A stretch of DNA of 64,000 nt from an uncultured Clostridium sp. (GTDB lineage Bacteria > Bacillota > Clostridia > Lachnospirales > Lachnospiraceae), in contig CAMWYJ010000005.1 in assembly GCA_947178445.1 (NCBI GenBank), forward strand, positions 1 to 64,000, written 5' to 3'. The position numbers and the translations under genes were made by a program. Positions 35,102-43,489 of this stretch are shown here, piece by piece (position 1 is the stretch's first letter; each line of letters begins with the position of its first letter). The notes under the pieces were generated by a model. It had not been told where the DNA came from and did no database searches. It saw only the letters and a program-made list of their open reading frames with translations.

Positions 35102-35764
35102 TTACGCCAGATAATGATATACGAGAATAAAATGGCAAAGACTGCCAAGCATAACAAATACATGAAACAGTTCATGGTTGCCAAAATTCTTCCATTGATG
35201 CTTTTTAAAAAGCGGAAGCTTTAATGCATAAATGATACCGCCAATGGTGTAGATAATACCGCCGACTAACAGCCACATAAATGCAGAGGTGGATAGATTT
35301 TTCATCATGGAGGAAAAACCAATTACACAGAGCCAGCCCATTCCGATGTACATAGCGGAAGACAGCCAGTGAGGGCAGGTAATCCAGCAGATTTTGAAAA
35401 TCGTTCCTATGATTGTGATTGTCCATACGGTAATTAACAGTGGAATACCGATATTTTTGGGAAGTACCATAAGACATACCGGCGTATAGGAGCCGGCAAT
35501 TAACACAAAAATCATGGCATGGTCAATTTTACGGAGCACCTTATTCATTTTTTCGGAAATATCAAAGGTATGGTATACGGTGCTTGCGCCGTAAAGGCAG
35601 ATCATGCTTGTGATAAATATGGCAAAGGCACCTAAGTATGGGCTGTTTAAACCATTTGATGCTTTGAAAAGCAGTGGTATAGCTGCAAAAAGAGCCATTA
35701 TCATAGCGATAAAATGTGTAAGCGCACTTCCTGGATCTTTTACTTTAAAAAAATTCTTGTTCAT
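35102..35764 (-). CDS. Hemolysin III / PAQR-family membrane protein
   Basis: A seven-helix membrane protein of 220 residues. Family motifs: an early S-x-x-x-H-x-F (S-T-V-Y-H-T-F), D-H-A-M-I-F-V-L-I-A-G-S-Y-T-P, and a late F-H-V-F-V-M-L-G-S-L-C-H-F. These histidines and the Asp/Ser match the metal site of PAQR hydrolases. It is commonly annotated as hemolysin III, but a lipid or membrane stress role is more likely than true haemolysis. Confidence 0.9.
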   Translation of the reverse strand: MNKNFFKVKDPGSALTHFIAMIMALFAAIPLLFKASNGLNSPYLGAFAIFITSMICLYGASTVYHTFDISEKMNKVLRKIDHAMIFVLIAGSYTPVCLMVLPKNIGIPLLITVWTITIIGTIFKICWITCPHWLSSAMYIGMGWLCVIGFSSMMKNLSTSAFMWLLVGGIIYTIGGIIYALKLPLFKKHQWKNFGNHELFHVFVMLGSLCHFILVYHYLA

Positions 35765-36003
35765 AAAAACACGTCCCTTCTATTCATAAATACAATGACA
35801 AGTAGTATTAAAAACTATATTATCTTGTTAAAGATGATACCATTTATGAATAGGATATGCAAGTCCTTTTTTCCCATTCATGGAAATCCCTGTAACATTT
35901 ATAAAAACAATGGAAAATAAGGAAAAGGGTGATTGCACCATTTTCAATTTTTATATATAATAAAGACTGTGAAAAAGAAAGATTGAGAAGAGAGGGATAG
36001 ATT

Positions 36004-36567
36004 ATGGCAAAACAATCATGGAAACCGGGGAATATGTTATATCCGGTACCGGCAGTTTTAGTAAGCTGCAGAGACAAGAACGGAAATGACAATGTACTTA
36101 CCGTTGCATGGGCAGGTACTATTTGCTCCGACCCGGCAATGCTTTCCATTTCAGTGAGAAAAGAACGGTATTCCTATAAAATGATAAAGGAAAGTGGTGA
36201 GTTTGTGGTAAATCTCACCACGAAAGAACTTGTAGAGGCAACGGATTACTGTGGTGTCAGAAGTGGCAGGGATGAGGATAAATTTGCTGCTATGAAGCTG
36301 ACAAAGGGTGAGGCAGAGAAAATCAATGCACCGGTTATTTTAGAAAGCCCTGTGAATATTGAGTGTAAGGTAAAGCAGATATTGGAGCTTGGAAGTCATG
36401 ATATGTTTATCGCAGAGGTGGTAAATGTTCAGATTTCCAGTGAGCTGTTAGATGAGAAGGGAAGTTTTAAACTTCAGGATGCCAATTTGCTTGCTTATTC
36501 CCATGGTGAGTATTTTGAGCTTGGAAACAAGCTTGGAACTTTTGGATTTTCGGTTAAGAAAAAATAG
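36004..36567 (+). CDS. Flavin reductase-like FMN-binding protein
   Basis: A 187-residue flavin reductase domain protein. Typical: the N-terminal P-V-P-A-V-L-V-S-C, the internal N-V-L-T-V-A-W-A-G-T-I-C-S-D-P-A-M-L, and G-E-F-V-V-N-L-T-T. Such split-barrel proteins bind FMN and reduce flavins or other acceptors; in clostridia they are often of unknown substrate. The ATG has GAGAGGGAT upstream. The next gene follows 17 nt later, so they may share a transcript although their functions differ. Confidence 0.85.
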   Translation: MAKQSWKPGNMLYPVPAVLVSCRDKNGNDNVLTVAWAGTICSDPAMLSISVRKERYSYKMIKESGEFVVNLTTKELVEATDYCGVRSGRDEDKFAAMKLTKGEAEKINAPVILESPVNIECKVKQILELGSHDMFIAEVVNVQISSELLDEKGSFKLQDANLLAYSHGEYFELGNKLGTFGFSVKKK

Positions 36568-36584
36568 AAAAGAGGAAGTTTGTT

Positions 36585-38321
36585 TTGAAAAAGATCAAGT
36601 TAAAAACCCGTATGCAGTGGGGATGGTTTAAGGCAGCGCTCATTGGCGCCTGCCTTGGATTGTTGATTGCTCCGGCAGTGGACAGCTCCCTTGGAATTAC
36701 AAATATTGCTTTTGATAATGGGCAGGATGAGGAAGTCGAGAAGGGAAATACGGCATCAAAGGAAAATCCAGTCCGTTCTTTTTTCGAAAATATTTCCTTC
36801 GGACCGAAAGTCAAGGTTATTATAAATGGTGACGTGGTGGCACTGGCAAAGACAAAGGAGGAGGGTGAGGCAGCCTTTAAGGCGGCACGTCTTGCCTATA
36901 ATGCAGAGGGTGTGCGGATTCTTGATGTGAATGCTGGTTTTGAAGAGGTGGATAAAGAGAAGGATGCAGACACGGTTAAGGGGATGAAGGTGTTAAAAGA
37001 TGAAGCTCTTACCGAGGTAATTCTTGCAAGCTTCGATTCCTGTGCAGATAAAGAAAGAGAGCTGGCGTACACCATGCGCATTGATGATTATACGGTAACG
37101 GTGGACAGCATGGAAAATCTTGTGGCAGTGTTGGAAAAAGCGCAGGGACAGTATGATAATGAGGATCAATTTCAGGTTAATCTGGTAGCCCCGGAAAGCC
37201 GGAATGTGACGATGTATGAGGTTGGTATAACGAGTAACAATTTGGATGATGCATCACAGGATAATGGAAATGAACAGCAGGCAGACCAGAAGGAAGGGGA
37301 TACCGGGGACGAAGACGATAACCGTGACGATGAATCAGGCGAAGAGGATGGCAGGAGTGAAGATAAGGGAAGTGATTCGAAGGCGGATGATAAAGTCACT
37401 GCCCAGGCAGAAAATGATGGAGTCAAATATATTGGTTTTTCTGACAAAATTCAGGTGATGCAGACCTATGTGGACAAAAGCCAGATTAAGAATGAAAAGA
37501 CGGCATATGAAGAGATTACCAGACAAAAGGATGAGCCGGGGATTTATGTAGTGAAGCCAGGTGATTATTTAGATTTGATTGCAGAGAAAAATAATATGAC
37601 GGTGGAACAGATTAAGGAGTTAAATCCGGGTATTGAGTCCGATGAAAATCTCTTTTATGATGACCGCCTAAATGTGATGGTGCAGACAGCGGCAGTACAA
37701 ATCCTTGTGAAAAAGCAGGAGACCTATGAAGAGAAATACTATGAAGATGTCGTTTATGAGGACGATGAGAATATGTTTATCGGAGAGACAGAGGTGATTC
37801 AGGAGGGTTCCGAGGGAACGCATATTGTGACAGACCTTGTTACATATAAGAATGATGTCGAAAGTGACAGGGAGCAGCTGGAGGAAAATGTGACGGTGGC
37901 AGCCGTCGCCCAGATTGTAAGAAGAGGAACGAAATCAAAGCCTACCTATATGTATCCGGTAACGAACTGGAATGTAACCTCTAATTTTGGATATCGCTGG
38001 GGAAGACTGCATGCTGGAACTGATGTTGGTGTTCCGGTGGGAACGACAGTACGTGCCTCCCGCGCAGGACAGGTTATTACGGCAGGCTGGGTTGGCGGTT
38101 ATGGGAACTGTGTTATGATTGACCATGGAGATGGTGTGTGGACGGTTTATGGACATTTAAGCGAGTTTACTACTACTGTGGGAAGCTATGTGAACCAGGG
38201 TGACCAGATTGCACTTTCCGGTAATACGGGGCGGAGTACAGGACCGCATTTACACTTTGAGATTCGTGTGAATGGAAGTGCCGTGGATGCGATTCCATAT
38301 CTTACAGGAACTGCGAATTGA
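36585..38321 (+). CDS. Membrane-anchored M23 endopeptidase with LysM and G5 domains
   Basis: A 578-residue cell-wall enzyme with a TTG start behind GAGGAAG. A membrane anchor lies at about 16-36. A long acidic linker (about 210-275, rich in Asp, Glu and Gln) may span the wall. Then come LysM (Y-V-V-K-P-G-D-Y-L-D-L-I-A), G5 (about 370-450), and a C-terminal M23 domain with H-A-G-T-D-V-G, Y-G-H-L-S-E-F and H-L-H-F-E-I, whose histidines and aspartate bind zinc. It likely cuts peptidoglycan peptide bridges at the outer face. Spore or vegetative use cannot be told. Confidence 0.9.
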   Translation: MKKIKLKTRMQWGWFKAALIGACLGLLIAPAVDSSLGITNIAFDNGQDEEVEKGNTASKENPVRSFFENISFGPKVKVIINGDVVALAKTKEEGEAAFKAARLAYNAEGVRILDVNAGFEEVDKEKDADTVKGMKVLKDEALTEVILASFDSCADKERELAYTMRIDDYTVTVDSMENLVAVLEKAQGQYDNEDQFQVNLVAPESRNVTMYEVGITSNNLDDASQDNGNEQQADQKEGDTGDEDDNRDDESGEEDGRSEDKGSDSKADDKVTAQAENDGVKYIGFSDKIQVMQTYVDKSQIKNEKTAYEEITRQKDEPGIYVVKPGDYLDLIAEKNNMTVEQIKELNPGIESDENLFYDDRLNVMVQTAAVQILVKKQETYEEKYYEDVVYEDDENMFIGETEVIQEGSEGTHIVTDLVTYKNDVESDREQLEENVTVAAVAQIVRRGTKSKPTYMYPVTNWNVTSNFGYRWGRLHAGTDVGVPVGTTVRASRAGQVITAGWVGGYGNCVMIDHGDGVWTVYGHLSEFTTTVGSYVNQGDQIALSGNTGRSTGPHLHFEIRVNGSAVDAIPYLTGTAN

Positions 38322-38333
38322 GGTTGATGGAGT

Positions 38334-38549
38334 ATGGAGATATTAGCGGTTATCATGATTGTAACGGGTATGGTACTTTTAGCAGCCGGAAAAAATGTGG
38401 CAAATCATCTGCCGCCGGACTACCAGAGTGAGGATGACGGATTCCGGCAGATGTTGCAGACAATGGGAGGACTTATAAAAGGCGCTGGTGTGGTGCTGCT
38501 TGTGATAGGCATGGTGAGCCTGGCAATGTGTGTGCTGCATGTGTTTTAA
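38334..38549 (+). CDS. Small two-helix membrane protein (71 aa)
   Basis: Two hydrophobic segments (about 3-18 and 48-68) flank a polar loop (N-H-L-P-P-D-Y-Q-S-E-D-D-G-F-R-Q). It lies 12 nt behind the M23 endopeptidase, with TTGATGGAGT upstream, so it may be cotranscribed. The family is not recognised and no function is proposed. Confidence 0.65.
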   Translation: MEILAVIMIVTGMVLLAAGKNVANHLPPDYQSEDDGFRQMLQTMGGLIKGAGVVLLVIGMVSLAMCVLHVF

Positions 38550-38573
38550 TGAATTGTGCTGATGAGGGGGCAG

Positions 38574-38669
38574 GTCATCAATTTGTGCAGATAACGAGCC
38601 AAGCGTAGATACTTGTATATACATTTGGCAACTATTGCAACAAACGAAGTTTCTCTGAAAATTGGTGAC
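38574..38669. repeat. Family B repeat, copy 2 (96 bp)
   Basis: Almost identical to 21149-21244, in the same orientation relative to the downstream gene. Ends: GTCATCAATTT and AAATTGGTGAC. Here no TATAAT precedes it. It lies 21 bp before the esterase start. Confidence 0.75.
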
Positions 38670-38690
38670 ATATAATGAAGGAGGAAGAAA

Positions 38691-39521
38691 ATGGTAGTAT
38701 ATGATATTCCGGTTAAGGTGGAGGGTTCGTTTCCGGGAGCCCATCTGAATGTGTATTTGATAGAAAATAGCGATGAGTTATGGATAAAGGAACATCCTTT
38801 GGTGTTGCTGTGTCCGGGAGGCGGGTATGAGAGAACCTCCGACCGGGAAGCGGACCCATTGGCGTTTCGTTTCCTTGCCATGGGGTATCATGTGGCAATC
38901 CTGCGTTATTCCTGTGCACCGGCAGTATATCCTACTGCATTGCTGGAGCTTGCATGGTCTATGAAAATGCTCCATGAAAAAGCCGCCGAGTGGCATGTGG
39001 CAAAGGACCGGATTGTGGTAGCGGGATGCTCGGCAGGAGGACATCTGGCGGCAAGTCTTGGCATGTTCTGGCATGAGGAATGGCTGGCAAAAAAGACAGG
39101 GTGCAGGGCAGAGGATCTGAAACCGGCAGGAATGCTTCTGTGTTATCCGGTTATTACTTCCGGCAAGCTTGCACACAGAGGTTCTTTCGAGGCGCTTCTT
39201 GCAGGGCAGTATACGGAGGAGATGTTGGAGCGGGTATCATTGGAAAAACAGGTAAGTGAGTACACACCGCCGGCATTTCTCTGGCATACCTATACCGACG
39301 ATTGTGTGCCGGTAGAAAATTCCCTGCTTTTGATAGAGGCAATGAAGCGATATCAGATTCCAGTGGAATTTCATATGTATCCAACGGGAGGACATGGATT
39401 ATCTGCAGCAGACGAGTCCTCTATGGATATGGCTCAATATGGTGTGCAAAAGGAATGCCAGTCCTGGCTGCCGCTTGCAAAAAACTGGCTGGAGGGATTG
39501 TTTTTGGATAAATGCATCTGA
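38691..39521 (+). CDS. Alpha/beta-hydrolase esterase (BD-FAE/acetylesterase-like)
   Basis: The oxyanion region is C-P-G-G-G-Y-E, the nucleophile elbow is G-C-S-A-G-G-H-L-A-A-S (Ser in G-x-S-x-G), the acid lies in H-T-Y-T-D-D-C-V-P-V and the histidine in P-T-G-G-H-G-L-S. At 276 residues and with this motif set it resembles xylan acetylesterase or feruloyl-esterase-like hydrolases common in gut Lachnospiraceae. The substrate is not certain. AGGAGGAAGAAA lies upstream of the ATG. No sugar-degrading cluster surrounds it. Confidence 0.82.
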   Translation: MVVYDIPVKVEGSFPGAHLNVYLIENSDELWIKEHPLVLLCPGGGYERTSDREADPLAFRFLAMGYHVAILRYSCAPAVYPTALLELAWSMKMLHEKAAEWHVAKDRIVVAGCSAGGHLAASLGMFWHEEWLAKKTGCRAEDLKPAGMLLCYPVITSGKLAHRGSFEALLAGQYTEEMLERVSLEKQVSEYTPPAFLWHTYTDDCVPVENSLLLIEAMKRYQIPVEFHMYPTGGHGLSAADESSMDMAQYGVQKECQSWLPLAKNWLEGLFLDKCI

Positions 39522-39607
39522 CAATGTCACAGGGTATAAAAGATGGTTAGGGATATATAATATTGATAGCTCCCGTTTTAGAAAAGCATAGTATTTTTTA
39601 AGACAAG

Positions 39608-39642
39608 ATGGTATACTGTATACAGTATACCATTTTTGTTTT
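39608..39642 (+). terminator. Terminator of the esterase gene
   Basis: A perfect palindrome ATGGTATACTG-TATA-CAGTATACCAT (39608-39633) followed by TTTTGTTTTT. Confidence 0.88.
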
Positions 39643-39645
39643 TAT

Positions 39646-39791
39646 ATAGGCATTGCGCTGCTTGTCACTCGCAATGGTGCTAAGCTCGAAAACACCTCGC
39701 TAAGCACCAGCGGCTCCAAAGCCCCCTGCTTATGACATTGTCTATATTGTGCAACTAGGTTTTGAAAATCAGGAGTTTCGCAATCACCTAT
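39646..39791. mobile_element. Family A MITE-like element, copy 3 (146 bp, shortened)
   Basis: The right end AGTTTCGCAATCACCTA is intact, and the inner ATTGTCTATATTGTGCAAC is present, but the left inner partner is missing. The left edge (ATAGGCATTGCG) fuses a TAGG start to interior sequence. Orientation is opposite to copies 1 and 6. Its right end lies about 30 bp from the ispE start. Confidence 0.7.
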
Positions 39792-39821
39792 TTATTTTTA
39801 TCAAGAGAAGGGAGTTTGCAA

Positions 39822-40715
39822 ATGAGGGAATCGCTACAGTTAAAGGCATATGGAAAGATTAATTTGGGACTTGATGTTGTGCGCCGCCGGGAAGACGGTT
39901 ATCATGAGGTGCGTATGATTATGCAGACGGTCAAGCTATATGATAAATTGACCTTCCGTCTGTTAGATGAGGATGTGATCCGGATTAAAACGAATCTGGA
40001 ATTTTTGCCAGTGAATGAGGATAACCTGATCTATAGAGCAGTAAAATTATTAAAGGATACCTATCATGTAAAACGGGGTATGGAGATTGATTTGTTTAAA
40101 TGTATTCCTGTGGCAGCGGGAATGGCGGGTGGAAGTGCGGATTGTGCAGCGGCATTTGTGGGTGCAGCCAGACTGTTTGATCTACATTTAAGTAAAAAGA
40201 CATTAATGGAGCTGGGGGTACAGTTAGGGGCGGATGTGCCGTACTGTGTACTCCGGGGAACAGCTCTTTCCGAAGGAATCGGGGAGGTGTTGACCTCTCT
40301 GCCGCCGATACCGGATTGTCATATTTTGATTGCAAAACCGCCAATAGGTGTGTCCACGAAGTTTGTGTATGGACATTTAGATGCTGCGGGATTAAAAAAG
40401 CATCCGGATATTGACGGTATGGCAGATGCAATCCGGACTGGTGATCTGGCAGGAATCACAGACCGGATGGAGAATGTGTTGGAGACAGTGACGGTTCCGG
40501 AATATCCAGTGATTGAAGAGATTAAAAATTGCATGAAGGAGAATGGTGCAATGAATGCGCTAATGAGTGGTTCCGGTCCAACCGTATTTGGAATTTTTAG
40601 AGAGAAGGATAAAGAAGCGGCAGAGCAGGCAAAGGATCTGATTCGAAAAAAAGAGTTGGCAAACCATGTGTTTTTGGTGAAACCATTTAATCAGGAGGTT
40701 CAAATATGGAGTTAA
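39822..40715 (+). CDS. ispE: 4-diphosphocytidyl-2-C-methyl-D-erythritol kinase
   Basis: The GHMP kinase of the MEP isoprenoid pathway. The N-terminal A-Y-G-K-I-N-L-G-L-D-V and the ATP-binding P-V-A-A-G-M-A-G-G-S-A-D-C-A-A-A are clear, and the C-terminal M-S-G-S-G-P-T-V-F-G is typical. ATG 39822 was chosen because AGAAGGGAG lies just upstream and an earlier in-frame start would read out of the family A element. It has 297 residues. The next gene overlaps by 10 nt. Confidence 0.94.
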   Translation: MRESLQLKAYGKINLGLDVVRRREDGYHEVRMIMQTVKLYDKLTFRLLDEDVIRIKTNLEFLPVNEDNLIYRAVKLLKDTYHVKRGMEIDLFKCIPVAAGMAGGSADCAAAFVGAARLFDLHLSKKTLMELGVQLGADVPYCVLRGTALSEGIGEVLTSLPPIPDCHILIAKPPIGVSTKFVYGHLDAAGLKKHPDIDGMADAIRTGDLAGITDRMENVLETVTVPEYPVIEEIKNCMKENGAMNALMSGSGPTVFGIFREKDKEAAEQAKDLIRKKELANHVFLVKPFNQEVQIWS

Positions 40716-41377
40716 AATATGACGGAACAAATGAATATCTGCCACTGCGGGATGTTGTGTTTAACGCATTGCGGCAGGCGATTGTGACCGGCGAATTTGC
40801 ACCGGGAGAACGGCTGATGGAGATAAAGCTGGCAAATAAATTAGGTGTCAGCCGGACACCTGTGCGGGAGGCAATCCGGATGTTAGAGCTAGAAGGGCTT
40901 GTGGTGATGATCCCAAGAAGAGGTGCAGAGGTTGCCCGTATTACGGAGAAAGATTTGCGGGATGCTTTAGAGGTGCGTACTGCCATTGAGGAGCTTTCGG
41001 TGGAGCTTGCCTGTGAGCGGATAGATGATGAAGGGCGGGAAAAGCTTAAGCAGGCATGCAATGATTTTAAGGAGGCAATTGCAACAAAGCATGTGCAAAA
41101 CATCGTGGATGGTGATGTGAGATTTCATGAGGTGATTTTTGAACTGACCAATAACAAACGTCTGATTAGTATTGCCCAGAATCTCCGGGAGCAGGTGTAC
41201 CGCTACCGGGTAGAGTATGTGAAAGATTTTTCCTACCATGACGTATTAGTGGAGGAGCATTATGAGATTACCAATGCGATTTTGATGAATGATGTGAAAA
41301 CGGCGAAAGAGATTATGCGCAAGCATTTATATAATCAGGAATTGATTGTGATTAAGAACCTGAAAGATTCGCTATAG
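40706..41377 (+). CDS. GntR-family transcriptional regulator (FadR/FCD type)
   Basis: An N-terminal winged helix (L-R-D-V-V-F-N-A-L-R-Q-A-I-V-T-G, L-G-V-S-R-T-P-V-R-E-A-I-R) and an all-helical FCD ligand domain with metal-type residues (D-G-D-V-R-F-H, H-Y-E-I-T-N-A-I). It has 223 residues. The overlap with ispE and AGGAGG in the ispE end suggest one transcript, though a GntR paired with ispE is common in this family of bacteria and does not prove ispE is its target. The effector is unknown. Confidence 0.9.
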   Translation: MELKYDGTNEYLPLRDVVFNALRQAIVTGEFAPGERLMEIKLANKLGVSRTPVREAIRMLELEGLVVMIPRRGAEVARITEKDLRDALEVRTAIEELSVELACERIDDEGREKLKQACNDFKEAIATKHVQNIVDGDVRFHEVIFELTNNKRLISIAQNLREQVYRYRVEYVKDFSYHDVLVEEHYEITNAILMNDVKTAKEIMRKHLYNQELIVIKNLKDSL

Positions 41378-41484
41378 GCAGAACAGTTCGGAAAAGCCCA
41401 GAAGTCATGGCGGCAGAGGGAACAAAGATGGATATCAAAATTTGACTTGTATCAAAAGGAACAAAAAATAGAATAAGAAACAAC

Positions 41485-41800
41485 AACCTCACACATAATA
41501 AGTGCAACATAGGTAATTGCGAAACTTACGTTTTTCCAGACATCCGTTGTACAATATAGACAAATCAATGCAGGCACGAGCACAAGGCATACCTTACTAC
41601 TAAGCTCGGCAAAGCCTCGCTAAGTATTCAGGCATTGCGCTGCTTGTCGCTCGCAGCGGTGCTAAGCTCGAAAAAACCTCGCTAAGCACCGGCGGCTCCA
41701 AAGCACCTTGCTTATGATATTGTCTATATTGCACAACTAGGTTTATGAAACAGGGAGTTTCGCAATCCCCTAAATACGCTGTGAAATGTGTGAGGTTTTT
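41485..41800 (+). terminator. Terminator hairpin split by a family A insertion
   Basis: AACCTCACACAT (41485-41496) is the exact reverse complement of ATGTGTGAGGTT (41786-41797), which is followed by a T-run. The two arms now lie about 290 bp apart because family A copy 4 (41509-41773) sits between them. The right arm also supplies TGTGAGG, 7 nt before the germination gene's ATG. Confidence 0.55.
41509..41773. mobile_element. Family A MITE-like element, copy 4 (265 bp)
   Basis: Ends ATAGGTAATTGCGAAACT and AGTTTCGCAATCCCCTAA are inverted. Inner TTGTACAATATAGACAA and ATTGTCTATATTGCACAA are paired. The interior carries modules like CTAAGCTCG...CCTCGCTAAG. No 8-bp target duplication is left. Orientation matches copies 2 and 3. 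Confidence 0.82.
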
Positions 41801-41802
41801 TT

Positions 41803-43422
41803 ATGGACATAACATACAATGAAAAAAACGAGATAGATATGACAATCAGCAGGGATTTAGATACAAACATTCAAATCATGGAGACTCTTTTTAAGGATGC
41901 GGATGATATGGTATGGAAGCGGTTCGAGTTAGAGCGGAATGGGACGAACCTTGGCATATACATTCTTTACATTGATGGAATGTCTGATGGGGAAATGGTG
42001 GAGCGAACCATCACAAGACCTCTTTTGTATGAGTGGAGAAATGCAGGATTGACAGCTGGCTTTAGCAGCAGAAATGCCGGAAAAAATGGCGGGGGCAATC
42101 AGAAAAGCCAGAGTAAAGCTGCAATGAGTAATGAGGCATTTGATTTTATTTTTCACTATCAGACAGAATCTGTGGATATGAGTAAGGCGGATCAGATGGA
42201 GGATGTGTTAGCAGCCATCTTAAACGGTGATTCGGCTGTTTTTGTAGATGGGCAGGACCAGGCAGCCATTTTGTCGTCAAAAAAACTGCCGGGACGATCC
42301 ATCGATTCACCAAAAAAAGAAGGAGGATTGAAGGGACCAGGAGACAGCTTTAATGAGAATTTCCGGACAAATACGGCACTGCTCCGAAGAAAGATTAAGG
42401 ATCCAAAGCTAAAGGAAAAGCAGGGATATATCGGGCAGCGTTCCCGGACGGTTTATGGACTTATGTATTTGGATGATCTTGTGGAACCGGATTTGCTAAG
42501 CGCAGTTGAAGAACGGCTTGACAGCTTTGCGATTGACAGTATTTTTGACAGTGGGATGCTGGTACATCTGTTAGAGGAGAAATGGTACTCCCCTTTTCCA
42601 CAGGTGCAGACAACGGAACGACCAGACAAGGCGGCCTCAGCGATTTCTGAGGGAAGAGTAGTTTTAGTGGTAGACAACTCCCCGGAGGTTATCATTTTGC
42701 CCTGTACGCTGAATTCTTTTTTTCAGGCATCGGATGATTATTACAATCGGTTTGGTGTTGCTACCTTTGCAAGGTTGATACGGTATCTGGCAGCATTTAT
42801 TACCATACTCCTTCCGGGATTATATATTGCGGTAGCCTGCTTTTATCCACAGATTCTGCCAACGGAATTTCTGCTTGCCATTGTGGGTGCGAGGAATAAT
42901 GTGACGTTTCCGATTGTGGCAGAGGTGCTGTTGATGGAATTTCTGTTTGAACTGCTGAGGGAGGCTGGAATCAGGCTTCCGGGGCAGATGGGAAATACCA
43001 TTGGAGTGGTGGGTGGTCTCATTGTAGGGCAGGCAGCAGTGGAGGCGGCTCTTGTCAGTACGATCGTGGTAATTGTGGTGGCGTTGACTGCCATCGCATC
43101 CTTTGCCATTCCAAATGAAGAATTTTCTTCTACCTTCCGTCTGCTAAAATTTTTGATGATCATACTTGGTGCGGTATGGGGACTTTATGGAATTATGCTT
43201 GGTGTACTGGTGCTGCTGATTCACCTTGCATCTATGGAAAGCTTTGGAATCCCATATCTGATGCCGGCGGTGGCGGGCAGTGCAGATGACGGAGTGGAGT
43301 ATCAGGATTTTGTAATACGCAAGCCTATATTTACAATGCGGGAGCGGCCGATTTATACCCAGATGGGGCAGCGGCGCAGGTTTCGGCAGAAGCAGAATGA
43401 AGGAAATGTTATAAACAAGTAA
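41803..43422 (+). CDS. gerKA: Spore germinant receptor subunit A (GerA/GerKA family)
   Basis: The GerA subunit of a spore inner-membrane nutrient receptor. It has a long hydrophilic N-terminal region (about 1-300) with the family's G-R-V-V-L-V-V-D-N-S-P-E-V-I-I-L-P, then about five membrane helices (V-E-V-L-L-M-E-F-L-F-E-L-L-R-E-A-G-I-R-L-P) and a basic C-terminal tail. It has 539 residues. It is first of a three-gene A-B-C set. The exact germinant cannot be inferred. The gene order and family suggest sigma-G control, but the family A insertion obscures its promoter. Confidence 0.92.
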   Translation: MDITYNEKNEIDMTISRDLDTNIQIMETLFKDADDMVWKRFELERNGTNLGIYILYIDGMSDGEMVERTITRPLLYEWRNAGLTAGFSSRNAGKNGGGNQKSQSKAAMSNEAFDFIFHYQTESVDMSKADQMEDVLAAILNGDSAVFVDGQDQAAILSSKKLPGRSIDSPKKEGGLKGPGDSFNENFRTNTALLRRKIKDPKLKEKQGYIGQRSRTVYGLMYLDDLVEPDLLSAVEERLDSFAIDSIFDSGMLVHLLEEKWYSPFPQVQTTERPDKAASAISEGRVVLVVDNSPEVIILPCTLNSFFQASDDYYNRFGVATFARLIRYLAAFITILLPGLYIAVACFYPQILPTEFLLAIVGARNNVTFPIVAEVLLMEFLFELLREAGIRLPGQMGNTIGVVGGLIVGQAAVEAALVSTIVVIVVALTAIASFAIPNEEFSSTFRLLKFLMIILGAVWGLYGIMLGVLVLLIHLASMESFGIPYLMPAVAGSADDGVEYQDFVIRKPIFTMRERPIYTQMGQRRRFRQKQNEGNVINK

Positions 43423-43489
43423 ATTTTTATGGCATGAGATGTTATCAATTGTGGCGATTTAGAACGAATAGCCGGATTGGAGGAAATGA

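Noticed and set aside
41509-41773. An 8-bp target duplication for family A copy 4
   Set aside because: The flanking 8-mers (AGTGCAAC and ATACGCTG) do not match; likewise copies 2 and 3 gave no convincing pair.
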